Shown here piece by piece: positions 36,755 through 46,991 of a stretch of DNA of 64,000 nt. Location of the stretch: the NCBI GenBank assembly GCA_007922195.1, contig ML682005.1:30659042-30723041 (forward strand), written 5' to 3'. The stretch is from Podocnemis expansa (Eukaryota; Chordata; Testudines; Podocnemididae). The notes under the pieces were generated by a model. That model was given only the letters and a program-made list of their open reading frames with translations, ran no database searches and was not told where the DNA came from. The position numbers and the translations under genes are program-made. How positions within the stretch are numbered: position 1 is the first letter of the stretch; every line of letters begins with the position of its first letter.

Positions 36755-37486
36755 TATGCTATAATAATCAAACAAATAGAGTGGAACACTCAATATTCAC
36801 CACCCCACTTCACAGGTGCATTTTAAGCCACTTTTTGTCCAAGTGCTTGATTCAGTTAATTGCACTGGCCAAAATGCATCAAAATCCGAGAAGTTTTCCT
36901 TCTGTTTTGAAATTCTGAATGGCCATACGTTCAGCAGTTTTAATGTGATGATGTTAACATACTGCTTGAATGTGTGATGTTGGCATGTTTTTGCTACAGC
37001 TTCTTTCTTCATATTGCTTTACTGAATATGCAAAATTCCATTCAACACTTTTTCAACAAACTTATCTTGAGATATGTTTCCAGTAGAAAAACAGCTCAAG
37101 GCTCCCTCATAATGCCCTGGGCTTTAGAAGAAGCTTCTTTGTTTAAATCTCCTTCTTAATGCTCTTCTAAGTAGGGAAGAGGTTGAAGTAGGTGGAAAAA
37201 GAAACTATGCTCCTGGCTCAAAATCGTGAGTTGATTTTGAAGCTTTGCCTGAGGAAACAAAACTCCCTTCTCTCCCCAGAGCCCAGGCCCTGCCTCCAGG
37301 CTCACCCAAGGTCCCATTGCAGACAACATCCCCAACCCCTCACCAGAGTCACTGCATGGGTCTTTGACCAACTTCCCCATCTCCTCTCCTTCCCTCGCCC
37401 TTACCTATCCTCCCCACTCCTCTACCACTATGTGAGGTAGCTGCCTCTCACTATGGGATTATAATTCACCTAAAAATTATTACATC
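36755..37486. other. Sequence upstream of the Ty3/gypsy primer site, possible 5' LTR
   Basis: If a 5' LTR survives it should end just before the primer-binding site, and 'aattattaca' ending at 37484 is a plausible CA-ending terminus. I could not find a matching 3' LTR, so no LTR boundaries are called. Otherwise nothing recognisable. Confidence 0.35.
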
Positions 37487-37500
37487 TGGCGATGAAGGAT
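37487..37500 (+). promoter_or_regulatory. Candidate retrotransposon primer-binding site (tRNA-Ser-like)
   Basis: TGGCGATGAAGGATGG sits two bases after a CA-ending stretch and ~145 bases before the gag frame. Vertebrate tRNA-Ser(GCU) ends in CTCGTCGCCA, whose complement is TGGCGACGAG; the window sequence differs by two transitions. This is the expected place for reverse-transcription priming of a Ty3/gypsy element. Confidence 0.5.
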
Positions 37501-37630
37501 GGATATGAGATGGAGTTGGTTATTCCCAACAATCCTGGAAACTATGGAAAACCAGAATGCAATGTAAGAAGCAAGACTTTTATTTACTGCTTGCACTGGG
37601 ATTGGGTGGTGACACTGAAAGCTGATCTAT

Positions 37631-38008
37631 TTGCCTAAGGGCTGGCTGGCTATTCTGCAAGCTGATCTGCCTCTTGTAAGTACAAGTGAAGAGATAAACA
37701 ATGACCACAAGAGGACATTACTTATTACAACCCTTGAGCCATTTGATCCTTCCTCAGATTTGTGGGAAACATATATAGCCCTATTTCAAAATTTTGTAAT
37801 TGCAAATGATATAACTGATAAGAAGGTACCAGTTTTTCTAACAGCTATTGGAATTAAGACTTATGGTTTACTATGTGATGTGCTTTATCCAGAGAAGTCA
37901 GAGCAAAAACCTTACGATGACCTAGTGGAAGTTCTGGGAGCACATTTTTCCCTGAAGCCATTAGTAATTGCAGAGAGGTATAGGTTCCACCAAAGGAACC
38001 AAGGTGAA
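37631..38008 (+). pseudogene. Ty3/gypsy gag (capsid-like), 5' part
   Basis: The frame encodes a capsid-like stretch: DLWETYIALFQNFVIAN, DKKVPVFLTAIGIKTYGLL, then a segment ending in FHQRNQGES. The patterns W-x2-Y-x2-LF-x2-F, FLTxIG-x3-Y-x-LL and RF-x-F-x-R-x-Q-x-GES are those of gag in Ty3/gypsy elements resembling the 'K02A2.6-like' group. Gag would package the element RNA into virus-like particles. The frame loses similarity exactly at GES, where a ~1.75 kb foreign segment begins, and homology resumes at 39762. Confidence 0.8.
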
Positions 38009-39761
38009 AGTTGTGAAAGGTGGACTTTTCCACCTGAATTTTGCTATGGCTAAACTCCAGCCTGGCTTATTGAATGTAGCTTGTTAGGCCTCTAATTGGG
38101 AAAAGAAATAATTATGTGGTGTTATCTTCCAAGGTTGGAAAACCACAGACAGTAACACTTTCTTAAAAAAACTGACTGCAAGTAACCCCAGACCAGTTCA
38201 AACCAAACCCTGGAAAGTGATAAGAGACACCTGCAAAGCCCATGAGCTCATGAGAAAAATCTACTGACCAAGATCAGTAAGTTTCCATGCCAACAAGCAA
38301 CATGCTAATTTTTAAGGTCTCAGCCATAAAACTGGGGTTCTGGTCTAGGCATGTTGAAGAAGTGATAGGTCAGCAGCCTGTCATGTTGCCAGGGGATCTG
38401 GCCACCCTCTAGGCATCTCCCCACTCTTCACAATGAAGAGTGTTAAACCCCTTGACTGATCACCAAGGGAGCCTGCAGTTTGGTTTCTTTTTTTCTCCTT
38501 TTGTCAGATCTTTTTCTTTTGCTTCTTGGATTCTTTTACCGAGTATTCAATTTTCACCTGTTCACCCTGGAGTGGGGGGCCATAGCCCTTGGCACATCCA
38601 AAGGGGGTGGCAGGGGGTATTCAACTGCTGCAACTGGTTGCAGTGGGCTCTAATTTTTAAGGCCACAGGCAAGAGCTCGTAGGCTGTACTGTTGGTCGAG
38701 CCATTTTAACACCGGGCCAGTCAAGTGCAGGATTTTAAGAAGCACACAGTTGGTGAACACCAGACCAGTGGGCTGCTAATTTGAAGGCCACAGGCAAGAG
38801 CTTGTAGGCTGTACTGTGGGTTGCAGCCATTTTAACACCAGTCTGTTCTATCACGTCTTGCTGTCTCTCTCTCTTGCTCAAAGAAATAGATCTGCTGTCT
38901 GTCATGCTGGAGATAACATCCAGATGTGGGAAATATAACCTGGTTAAATTTGGGATTTAAATTTGAAAATGCTTTGGGGGGGGTGTATTATTACTGCTCC
39001 AAACCTATTAATCTTACAGATCAGAATCAAGCTGGTGTTCCACAAACAAATTGGGAAACAGCAGTGTAAAAAGAGGGTGATGAAAGAATAAATCCACTTG
39101 TATTCCCCACCAGGCAGCCCAACTGACCTTTGTTACTCCTAGCCACAAACAGCCCATGGCTAGCCTCACCAGGCCGTGACCCATGGTGTCTTGAGAGCAA
39201 GGGGGAGAAGCAAGGTATTCGTGCTGTCCTCTGATGCGGATGGGGTGTGTGTGTGTCTGTGTCGTAAATAGCAAAGCTCTTTTGCCCACAGATTGTGTGC
39301 TCTCTCTCTGTCTCCCATAAACCACACTCTGCTAAATTATACCAGCCAGAATTGGCACTGGGGGGTTTAATTCAGGGTTAGGCACAAGAATTGCAATAGA
39401 TGTTGTAGTGGTATTCGTGCTCTATTTTTTGTTTATTGGTCTATTAATTTGTACTTAGAAGATCTTTAAATGCCTTAAAGAAGTACAGTTCTAAAAACAC
39501 AGTTTGTATGAGTTTTAATAAGTGTAATCTAATAGGAATTACAAGTTTAATTTTAGTAATAAGAATATTAGTAATTAAATAATATTAACCTCTCATTTAA
39601 CCTTTTTTTTCTTCTTTCTTTTCTGTAATTTTATTTACCTCAATAAAAGTCACGTGAAAAGTGGTTAACCCAAAAAATTGTGGTTTGGTCTCTTGACTCT
39701 CGATTAGGACTCCCTCTTGCAGTGTGGGGATCGTGCCCTCTGCACCAACTCCCCCACAAAA
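38009..39761. mobile_element. LTR-like insertion (probable solo LTR) inside gag
   Basis: Gag similarity stops at AAGGTGAA (38001-38008) and restarts at AAGGTGAA (39762-39769), so the ~1753 bp between is an insertion. It begins 'agttgtgaaagg' and ends near CCCCCACA (39751-39758), with AATAAA at 39641-39646 and a U5-like zone 'ggtttggtctcttgactctcgattagg' after it. These are hallmarks of a long terminal repeat with TG...CA ends. No coding region is inside, which suggests a solo LTR left by recombination. The exact ends and target duplication are uncertain, and 1.7 kb is long for an LTR. Confidence 0.6.
38648..38846 (+). repeat. Direct duplication, ~127 bp period, within the LTR-like insertion
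   Basis: The segment 'aaggccacaggcaagagctcgtaggctgtactgttggtcgagccattttaacacc' (38658-38712) recurs as 'aaggccacaggcaagagcttgtaggctgtactgtgggttgcagccattttaacacc' (38784-38839). LTR U3 regions often carry such direct repeats as enhancers, which fits the LTR interpretation. Confidence 0.85.
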
Positions 39762-40130
39762 AAGGTGAATCAGTTGTACAGTTTGTAGCCACTCTGAAGA
39801 AGCACACTGTTACTTCAAGAACATGTTAGAGGAACTGGTGTGTGACGGGCTGGTGTATGGCCTGCACAGCAAGTCAAAATGGAAACACCTATTAACTGAA
39901 GGTCAAGTCACCTTGCAGAATGCTGTTGAGATTACAGTCTCCACGGAACACACCACAAGACATGCAACAGATCTGGGTCAGAGTGCATAAGGTATCCCCA
40001 CAACCTACTCACAGGGCCCTGGGAAGACAGGAATGTTACCAGTCTGGGAAGCAGGGCCACTTTGTATTGGAGTGCTGGTGTAAGGAACTACTGTGTCAAC
40101 AATGTGGGAAGAGAGGACACATTGAATAGA
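39762..40130 (+). pseudogene. Ty3/gypsy gag, 3' part with zinc knuckles
   Basis: After the insertion the gag match continues with a FVATLKKHT block, a LEELVCDGLVYGL block and KWKHLLTEGQVTLQNAVEI, the end of the capsid domain. Two zinc-knuckle remnants follow: CYQSGKQGHFVLEC (40034-40075, second Cys replaced by Ser) and CQQCGKRGHIE, cut by a stop before its last Cys (about 40129). The knuckles bind the element's RNA. Frame changes lie between the blocks. Confidence 0.75.
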
Positions 40131-40343
40131 ATCAAATCGAATTGAATCATAATGTGCCTGCAAATGAAGGATGAGCCAAACAGAAGAGGCAGACCTGAAA
40201 AAAATAGGCCCTTGGTTCGGCGGACTAAGAGGGTGATTCTGCATGCAGTATAGCAGACTCCAGGTGATCACAGTGACACCCGGTCGGAAGATGAAGAGCC
40301 CCTCCACATTCTGTTCCTAACAGCTGGCCCACAGAAATTTTGG

Positions 40344-40634
40344 ATGACACCTGTGTTGGAAGGCAAACCTGTACGCATGGAATTGGATACTGGTGCAACC
40401 ATTTCATTAGTTTCTAACATTGTGTGTGAGGACTTTAGACATCTGCCACTTAAGCCAAGAATAGTTGTTTTGAAGATGTATGGTGAGGAGACTGTTTGCC
40501 TGTTGGGTACTATTGATGTGAAAGTAGAGCTCAATGGACAGACCACAAAGCTGTCATTATTTGTGGTGAAGAGTAATTACCCAGCCCTAATGGGAAGATC
40601 TTGGATCAGGAAAATCCAACTCAGTTGGGCATAA
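40344..40634 (+). pseudogene. Ty3/gypsy retropepsin (aspartic protease) domain
   Basis: A clean 97-codon stretch encodes a retropepsin. DTGAT at 40386-40400 contains the catalytic Asp, the flap-side region follows, and PALMGRSWI near the end is the usual Ty3/gypsy protease C-terminus (LLGRxWL). The enzyme cuts the gag-pol polyprotein. The catalytic motif is intact, although the surrounding polyprotein is not. Confidence 0.85.
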
Positions 40635-40649
40635 ATTGACTGAAGAAGA

Positions 40650-41480
40650 AATAAGTTTAGCAGTCGTATGAAGTCTGATTGTCAATCAAAATGTTGGAAG
40701 GCAAGAATGGTGCCATTTGTTATCCAACCCCAGGTGGAAGAAAACTTGAAGTGGCTAGTCAAGGAGGGAGTCTTAGTGCCAGCTACTCACAGCCAGTAGA
40801 TGACACCCATTCTCCTTATGGCGAAGAAGGATGATTCTGTTCATGTTTGTGGAGATTTCAAGGTCACTGTCACAACCCAGTGTTACGTATGGAGCAATAT
40901 ACTATTCCCCGCATTGAGAACATCTTTGCGGGTTTGTCTGGGGGACAAAAATTTAGCAAGATTGATTTTAGTAAAGAGTACTTATAGACACATGTTGAAG
41001 AAAAATCTCAAGAGTTTTTGACTATCGTAAGAGGTTGTACAGATACTGTCTATCTTTTAGAATTACTTTGGCCCCAGCTTTGTTCCAGATGGCAATGGAC
41101 CAGATTTTGAGTGGCTTATCAGGAGTACAGTGCTATCTGGATGACATCCTAGTCACTGGAAAAAATGAGGAGGAACACCTTACGAACTTGGAAGCTACTC
41201 TTCAAAGACTAGAAGAGTATGGTCTGTGTGTTAACAGAGACAAATGTAATTTTTTCCAGCCTTCAATTGAATATTTAGGACATATAATTGACTCTGACAG
41301 TCTCCATAAGTCTCTGGCCAAGCTTAAAGCTATCATGGTGCTCCACTCCCTCAGAACATAAGCCAACTTCTCTCTTTTTTAAGGTTCTTGAATTATTATG
41401 GCAAGTTTATTCCACAGTTAGCGACATTCCTGAAACCTCTACATGTGCTTATTGGGCTGAACAAGGTCTGGAACTGGACT
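40650..41480 (+). pseudogene. Ty3/gypsy reverse transcriptase, frameshifted
   Basis: Blocks of RT appear in order across at least three frames: QVEENLKWLVKEGVLVP, PILLMAKKDDSVHVCGDFK (40806 on, with a stop just before it), then LAPALFQMAMDQIL. The active-site box YLDDILVTG is at 41134-41160, and IEYLGHIID follows. Several stops and frame changes interrupt it. RT copies the element RNA to DNA; the YLDD acidic pair is preserved in this copy. Confidence 0.9.
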
Positions 41481-41519
41481 GAAGCCTGTGACGTTGCATT
41501 TAACAAAGCTAAATGAGCT

Positions 41520-41860
41520 CTGATAAACTCTAGGTTTCTGACACATTTTGCTCCATCTTTGTCCCTACAGTTGGCCTGTAATGCCTCTCCTTATGGGGTT
41601 GGAGGTGTATTGTCACATATTATGCCTTCAGGTGAAGAGAGTTGTATTGCTTTTGCTTCACGCACCCTGACCAAGGCGGAAAGTAACTATGCCCAAATTG
41701 AACACAAAGCACAGGGCATTGTTTTTGGCATTTGAAAATTTCCCCAGTACCTGTGCGGAAAGAAGTTCACACATCTCACTGGCCATCAACCCCTTACATC
41801 AATTTTGGGGCCACACACAGGCATCCCATCTTTGGCTGCTAGTCATATGTAAGGATGGGC
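41520..41860 (+). pseudogene. Ty3/gypsy RNase H domain
   Basis: The frame reads LACNASPYGVGGVLSH, then CIAFASRTLTKAESNYAQIE, then FPQYLCGKKFTHLTGHQPLT. The family's DASPYGVGAVL first acidic residue is Asn here, so catalysis would be lost even without the in-frame stop near 41735. RNase H removes the RNA strand during reverse transcription. Confidence 0.85.
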
Positions 41861-41999
41861 TTTGATATTTTCTGGATACACATATGAAATCAAGTATAGG
41901 CAATCCTCTTTGCATTGCAACAGTGACAGTTTTTCCAGGCTATCCTTACTGGTACATCATTAAGATCAAGCTCAGGAAGGAATCTTTTACTTTGAACAG

Positions 42000-42880
42000 G
42001 TGGAAAACACACCTGCAACAGCTACTCATGTGAAGAGAGTGGCATGCGTTGACCCAGTACTCTTACAAGTTATGGATTTTGTGATGCAGGGAACATTCTT
42101 ACCTGACTCCCAGGTCTCACCTGACCTCTGCCCCTACATGGCTAGGTGGGTGAAGTTATCAACCCAGGGTGGATGTTTGTTTTGGGGTATGTGTGTCATT
42201 ATCTCATGTTCATTAAGACCATGTTTGTTGGAACCGCCCCATTCATGTCATTTTGGCATAGTGCACATTAAAGAAATTGCACGGAGATATTTCTGGTGGC
42301 TAGGCTTGGACAGACCTATCAAAGAGATGGCTAGAACTTGTACCTCATGCCAGAGCATCCAGAATGTACCTGAGTTGGCACCCCTTCACCCATGGGATTG
42401 GCCCGAAAGGCCATGGCAATGTATTCATGTTGATTTTGCTGGCCCATTTGAAGGGTGTATGTTTTTAATTGCTGTTGATGCCTGTTCAAAATAGCCAGAA
42501 GTCTCTGTAATACAGCCCACTACTACTGAAAATGTTATCCAGACCTTGTGTGGCTTTTTTAGTCGTCATGGTCTTCCAGAATAGCTGATGAATGACAATT
42601 GACTGCAGTTTGTTTCTCAGGATTTTGAAGGGCAAAGGAGTACATCATATCAGGTCAGCACCAATGGACTTGCTGAAACGTTCGTACAGACTATGAAGCG
42701 ACATTCACTTTTTTGGAAGTGTCTGGACAACTTCTTGTCATGCTACAGAAACACTCTGCAGGCTATGACTAAGGCATCTCCAGCTTTTCTTATGTTGGAA
42801 TGGCAGTTGTGCTCTTGCTTTGGTTTGTTGAAACCACAAGACACACAACAAGTGGTTCAATGCCAACAGCAGGACTAGGC
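42000..42880 (+). pseudogene. Ty3/gypsy integrase (zinc-binding and core domains)
   Basis: The N-terminal HHCC zinc module is visible as HFGIVHIKEIARRYFWWLG followed by CTSCQSIQ (about 42250-42360). The core starts WQCIHVDFAGPFEG, with the first catalytic Asp in HVDFAGP, then FLIAVDACSK and a stop at 42494. Later blocks GLAETFVQTMKRHS and FLSCYRNTLQAMTKASPAFL (about 42670-42800) are the end of the core. A segment between about 42540 and 42660 is damaged. Integrase inserts the cDNA. Confidence 0.85.
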
Positions 42881-42899
42881 CAGCAAACATTCACCAAGA

Positions 42900-43110
42900 A
42901 CAAAGGACCACACCTTCAGTATTGGACAGCCTGTCTTTGTTTGAAGCTATGCTTTGGGAGCTAAATGGGTTCCAGCAACAGTGACTGCTCAGACAGGACC
43001 TGTTTCCTACCCTGTCCAGATGGTGGGTGGCTTGGTTTGGTGACGGCACGTAGATCAGTTGCTGCTCTGTCATACCCATCTGGAGGATGCATCTCCAACT
43101 GACGTAACTT
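42900..43110 (+). pseudogene. Integrase C-terminal (GPY/F-like) domain and pol end
   Basis: In broken frames: SIGQPVFV, a stop, then GAKWVPATVTAQTGPVSYPV, and RHVDQLL near 43060. The pattern GxKWVPxxVxxxxGPVSYxV followed by RHVDQL is the typical C-terminus of vertebrate Ty3/gypsy pol proteins. A Ser/Thr/Pro-rich tail follows to a stop at 43325. Confidence 0.75.
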
Positions 43111-43325
43111 ACTTTACCCTTACTGATGATATTACATCAGAGCATGAAACAACTGTTCACATCTCTCCTGCTCCAGCCACCTCTACGGTGCCTTTGTCTT
43201 CCTCCCTGGACCAAGCAGACACAACATCCTCTCCAGTTCCAGCTACTTCCCCGGTACTTGTTACACTGCCGCCAATATCACCTTGTGGTGTGGGCACTCC
43301 AGAAGTTCTCCGTAATCCACCTTGA

Positions 43326-45345
43326 GACAGAAAGCCTTCTAATCAGCTAGATCTTTAGCTAGTGGTGACCCCCTCTTCACAGGGCAGAATAATTCTCTGG
43401 GGGTTTGCTGGAGATTAGACAGTTTGTCTGCATCTTCAAGTTTAGTTGTTTATTCTTTCTAGGGCAGGGGAAGGCTTTTTCATTAGAGAAGGAGGAATAG
43501 TGGTGTTTTGGACTACCTAGGGTCATTGGGGTTGTCATAGTGATCTTGAAGCTGGAAATGCTGACCCACTGGTTTTAGGGTGTTATGATATCTGATGTCA
43601 GATTTGTGCCTTTACATACTGGACAAACAGGACAATCTCTGCACAAAAGAATAAAATAAATCACAACATTCTAAAACCTGTGGGTGAGAATTTCAATCTT
43701 CATGTTCACTCCATTAATCATTTGCTAATTGCTGTACTCAAACAGATGAATAGCAGATTAAGGCTCAAAGAGAAGCTGCTGAGACTGAATTTATTTGCAA
43801 ATTCAGTTGCATTGCCTCAGGACTTAATAAGCACATTGGATTTTTCTCTCATTACAACAGGTGATTTGACCTCATCTTCTTCTGCATGCTGTTCCCAGTA
43901 TTTGAATCTTTACAACTGTTTTGATTTGCTGTTTGATGGGCCAGCAGTTAGGAAGGCAAGTCTAGGCAGAGTGACAAAGGGGGGTCAGACAAGGCAGAGG
44001 GACAGCAAAGGTGGGTGATGCAAAATAGGTTCAGGTGAGGGAGAAGGATGGCAATGCAAGTGTTGAAAGGTAAGTGGCCTAGGAGGCAATGGATTACTTT
44101 TCAGGCAGCTTCCTCATCCTGTTGGGATCTTTACGTAATCAAGGTATCTAAAGAGAATACTATATGTCCAACCATTTGGAAGGTTGGCTGCACTGGGTCT
44201 GCAGGCCTTCAACCCTAAGGTTGTTGGTGGGGGATGACAAAGACTAGCAATGCCATCTAGAGATACAGCAGACTGAGGTCCTGATAAAGCGAAAAAAAGT
44301 TAAATGAAGTTTTTATTACGGAAAACATACACAACCATTACCCAGCCAGACAGCTACTTACTCATCATCAATCTCAGAATCCACAATGTGTGGAAGGCAA
44401 TGAATGTCATTCCCCCACAGCAGTGCCAAGATCACATTTTCTATAGCTGGACAGTTAAAAGAACTGGAGCAATCATTAAGAATTACCTCCTATACACAAG
44501 TCATCCCACATACCTATTCATACAGGTTGAAAAGGTAAAAATTCTATTCAAGTCAGACACACACCACTGTTGCCCCAGACCATGTTCTCAGACGTCTAAA
44601 TTAAAGAACACTTTTAGAAACATGGCTACATGTGAGACCCTCGTATGAGCAATGCCAAGCAACACCTGGATGAAGTAACATAATAGTCCTGAAATGAAAT
44701 CTGTTAGCAGCCAGGCCCCAAGAAAACCAGCCAGATAAATAAAGAACCAAAATAAACTCTAATTGATTAGGAGATACTGCAAAGTATTTCAAAGACTACT
44801 CATTTGTTTTCTGGTGTTTCAAAGTTGGCCAATGTTGTTTTAGAGGAACTGGAGTAGCTAATAATAGTGAATGTTTGAATATATATCGATTTACTAATAT
44901 GATGGCGACTATGGTGATGTTCATGGTTAAACTTTGAATGTAGCAAGTTAGCAGATTTTGAAAGGATCGTGTTGCATCGGGATAGGGGAATTAGGGACCT
45001 CATCTGATTAGGTACTTTTGAAACTCCCAGTTGGCACATGAAAGTTAGAAGCCTTTATGGACTTGGGCCCAGTAATCTATTTGCAACCTAATTTTATTTA
45101 TTTTATTTTAAATAGATACATAGCTACCTCTGAAAATGTCTCCCTTAATGCATTGAAGAAGTAATCACAGACTGAGTTAAGGGCCCAAGCTGTTAATATA
45201 AGTTTTCACACTTTCTTTCCTTCGTTTTTTATACGCCTTAAGGGGAAGGGATTTTTGTTTTGTTTTAAGAATGGAACTGCTTATTTTTTATGCCAAAAAA
45301 ATAAAAAAAAATAGTGCTGTGAGGAAGGGATAGGGGTCATAGGAG

Positions 45346-45348
<3 letters not shown>
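43326..45348. other. Retrotransposon 3' flank, then unique sequence
   Basis: 43465-43500 ('ggcaggggaaggctttttcattagagaaggagga') is purine-rich and could be the polypurine tract, with a short 3' LTR after it. I could not match it to any 5' LTR. From about 43620 on I see no gene or recognised repeat. Confidence 0.4.

Positions 45349-45398
<50 letters not shown>
45349..45398. repeat. (CA)n microsatellite, ~25 units
   Basis: An uninterrupted run of CA dinucleotides, about 50 bp long. Likely length-polymorphic. Confidence 0.98.
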
Positions 45399-45401
<3 letters not shown>

Positions 45402-46194
45402 CGCCATTCATTGTTCTTTTATACAACTAGAGTGTTTAAAAAATTACTCCCAGGTATCTTTTGGAGTGGGATGCATTTAGTCTAAACGTATAGAAATAAC
45501 ATTTAAACATGGCTCAAAAGCAATATTGGACATCTGTTTTTACTTTGTAAACCTTTTTTTTAAAGGCAACTCTTTAATACTTCATTTCCTATCAGGAAAG
45601 ATCTTTTCATCATATATTAGTTGAATTAAACTGTGCAATCAAAAAATTTCAGCATTTTTCATCTTCAGTATTAAGCAATTTCCATTCCTCCAGTTCTGTG
45701 CTGAGCATTTGCAGAGTTGCTGATGCCCAGGATATTTTTTTGTATGTGAATTCAAAACAAAGCTTTATAGATTTTATGGAAATTTGTATTTCTGTTTAAC
45801 AGAATAGTACAATTTATTCTAGTCAAAAATAGTATTCTTGTTTCTTCATCAACATCCTGCTGTGAATCAAACTGAGATTCATTAATATGCCTCAAAATAT
45901 TTGTAATATCCACTTATTATGGTGTCCTCTGAAATCCTCCAGATTAATTTGATACTTTATTTTGCATTTGTTACAGCAATAGAGATTCCAGTTAGCAGCT
46001 AGAGAAATTATCTTTCAGAGATAGAGGGTAATTTACAATGCATCTAGTGATTTACAGAAAGATACAGGCTAAGATGTTTGTCTGTTTCCTAATAAAGTCA
46101 TGACAGTGTTTTACTCTGGGAAATATGCATTCTGTGGCATACATTTACTTCTTCTACCTCTGTGGGTACATAGTAGAGTCCTGTGAAGAACTAT
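45399..46194. other. Unique AT-rich sequence
   Basis: No gene or recognised repeat. Confidence 0.45.
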
Positions 46195-46274
46195 AGTGGG
46201 GACCTGTTAACATGCGGGTGTCGGGGGACAAGCCCTGGTGACCACGCATTAAGCAGACTGTGTGTAAATGGGAC

Positions 46275-46890
46275 CAGTGTTCCCCTTAAGTTCTGTGCAT
46301 GCGTGCGCAGCCAAAAGCACTTGCCGGCACACAAATCAGTGCAGAGCCGGCAGCCAGGGACCCTAGCCAGCCTGAAGACAAAGTCTTCGGGTTGGCAGGG
46401 AGCAGTGGGGATCCAGATGCATCCCCAGCTGCTTCTGGACGAGGTGAGAAGCTTCCACTGTGGGGGCATCCGGATCTGCTCCCTTCCCCCACCCCCACGG
46501 CTTGCCAATGCGGCGGAAGCTCCTCCGCTTGTCCTGTGGCAGCTGGGGATGGATCCAGATTCCCACGGCCTGCCAGCGGTGGAGCAAAGCTTCTGCCACC
46601 ACTGGCAGGCTGCAGGGATCCAGATTCGTCCCCATCTGCTGCCAGACAAGCGGAGGAGCTTCCGCCGCACCAGCAAGCCATGTGGGGGGGGGAACAAATC
46701 CAGATGGCCCCTGCGATGGAAGCTTCCCAGCTCGTCCAGAAGCAGCTGGGGACACATCCGGATCCCCGCTGCTCCCTGCCAGCCTGAAGACTGCGTCCAA
46801 GGCTCATGAAAAGAAAAAAGCAGCACTGCTAAGGCTCGCTCCAAGTGTTGCCTGCCCCAGCCAACTTCCGCTTGTAGGCAGCGTGCGTTA
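46275..46890. mobile_element. GC-rich insert with a hAT-like 'cagtgttccc' left end
   Basis: The left end CAGTGTTCCCCTTAAG followed by 'ttctgtgcatgcgtgcgcag' resembles hAT ends seen at 14493, 52480 and 54171 in this window (CAATGTTCCCTCTAAG). The inverse right end was not found, so the right boundary is approximate. The body is the palindrome described separately. Confidence 0.5.
46382..46792. repeat. ~410-bp near-perfect palindrome
   Basis: The left arm starts AGTCTTCGGGTTGGCAGGG and the right arm ends with its inverse, CCCTGCCAGCCTGAAGACT. In between, matching pairs include 'cccagctgcttctggacgag' with 'ctcgtccagaagcagctggg', and 'gcggcggaagctcctccgct' with its inverse. The dyad centre is near AAGCTT at 46587-46592. 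Each arm is ~205 bp with small mismatches and indels. The arms also carry short related sub-repeats ('ggatccagat', 'gaagcttcc'). Long open frames on both strands merely mirror each other. Confidence 0.9.
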
Positions 46891-46991
46891 CTGAGTCCTG
46901 CACATTAACCTGCTGGCTTTGGGGGACATGACTGGAGTGCACATTAACTGGATCCACATACTAACTGGTCGCTTGTTAACAGGTCCCCACT

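Larger units (their letters stand above)
46195..46991. mobile_element. DNA transposon with perfect 17-bp terminal inverted repeats
   Basis: It starts AGTGGGGACCTGTTAAC and ends with the exact inverse complement. The total is 797 bp with no transposase. Secondary TTAAC/ATTAAC words lie inside the right end ('gcacattaacctg', 'gcacattaactgg'). The target duplication is not clear (possibly 2 bp), and I cannot name the family. A second, GC-rich element (from 46275) appears to sit inside it. Confidence 0.8.

Noticed and set aside
38440..38682. 80-codon plus-strand frame in the gag insertion
   Set aside because: No resemblance to retroviral or cellular proteins; it lies in the LTR-like U3 region.
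45349..45398. Array of short repeats as a CRISPR-like structure
   Set aside because: A simple (CA)n microsatellite without spacers, in a vertebrate genome.
46183..46894. Frames of up to 217 codons on both strands
   Set aside because: They sit on a palindrome, so the two strands encode mirrored versions of the same low-information peptides.
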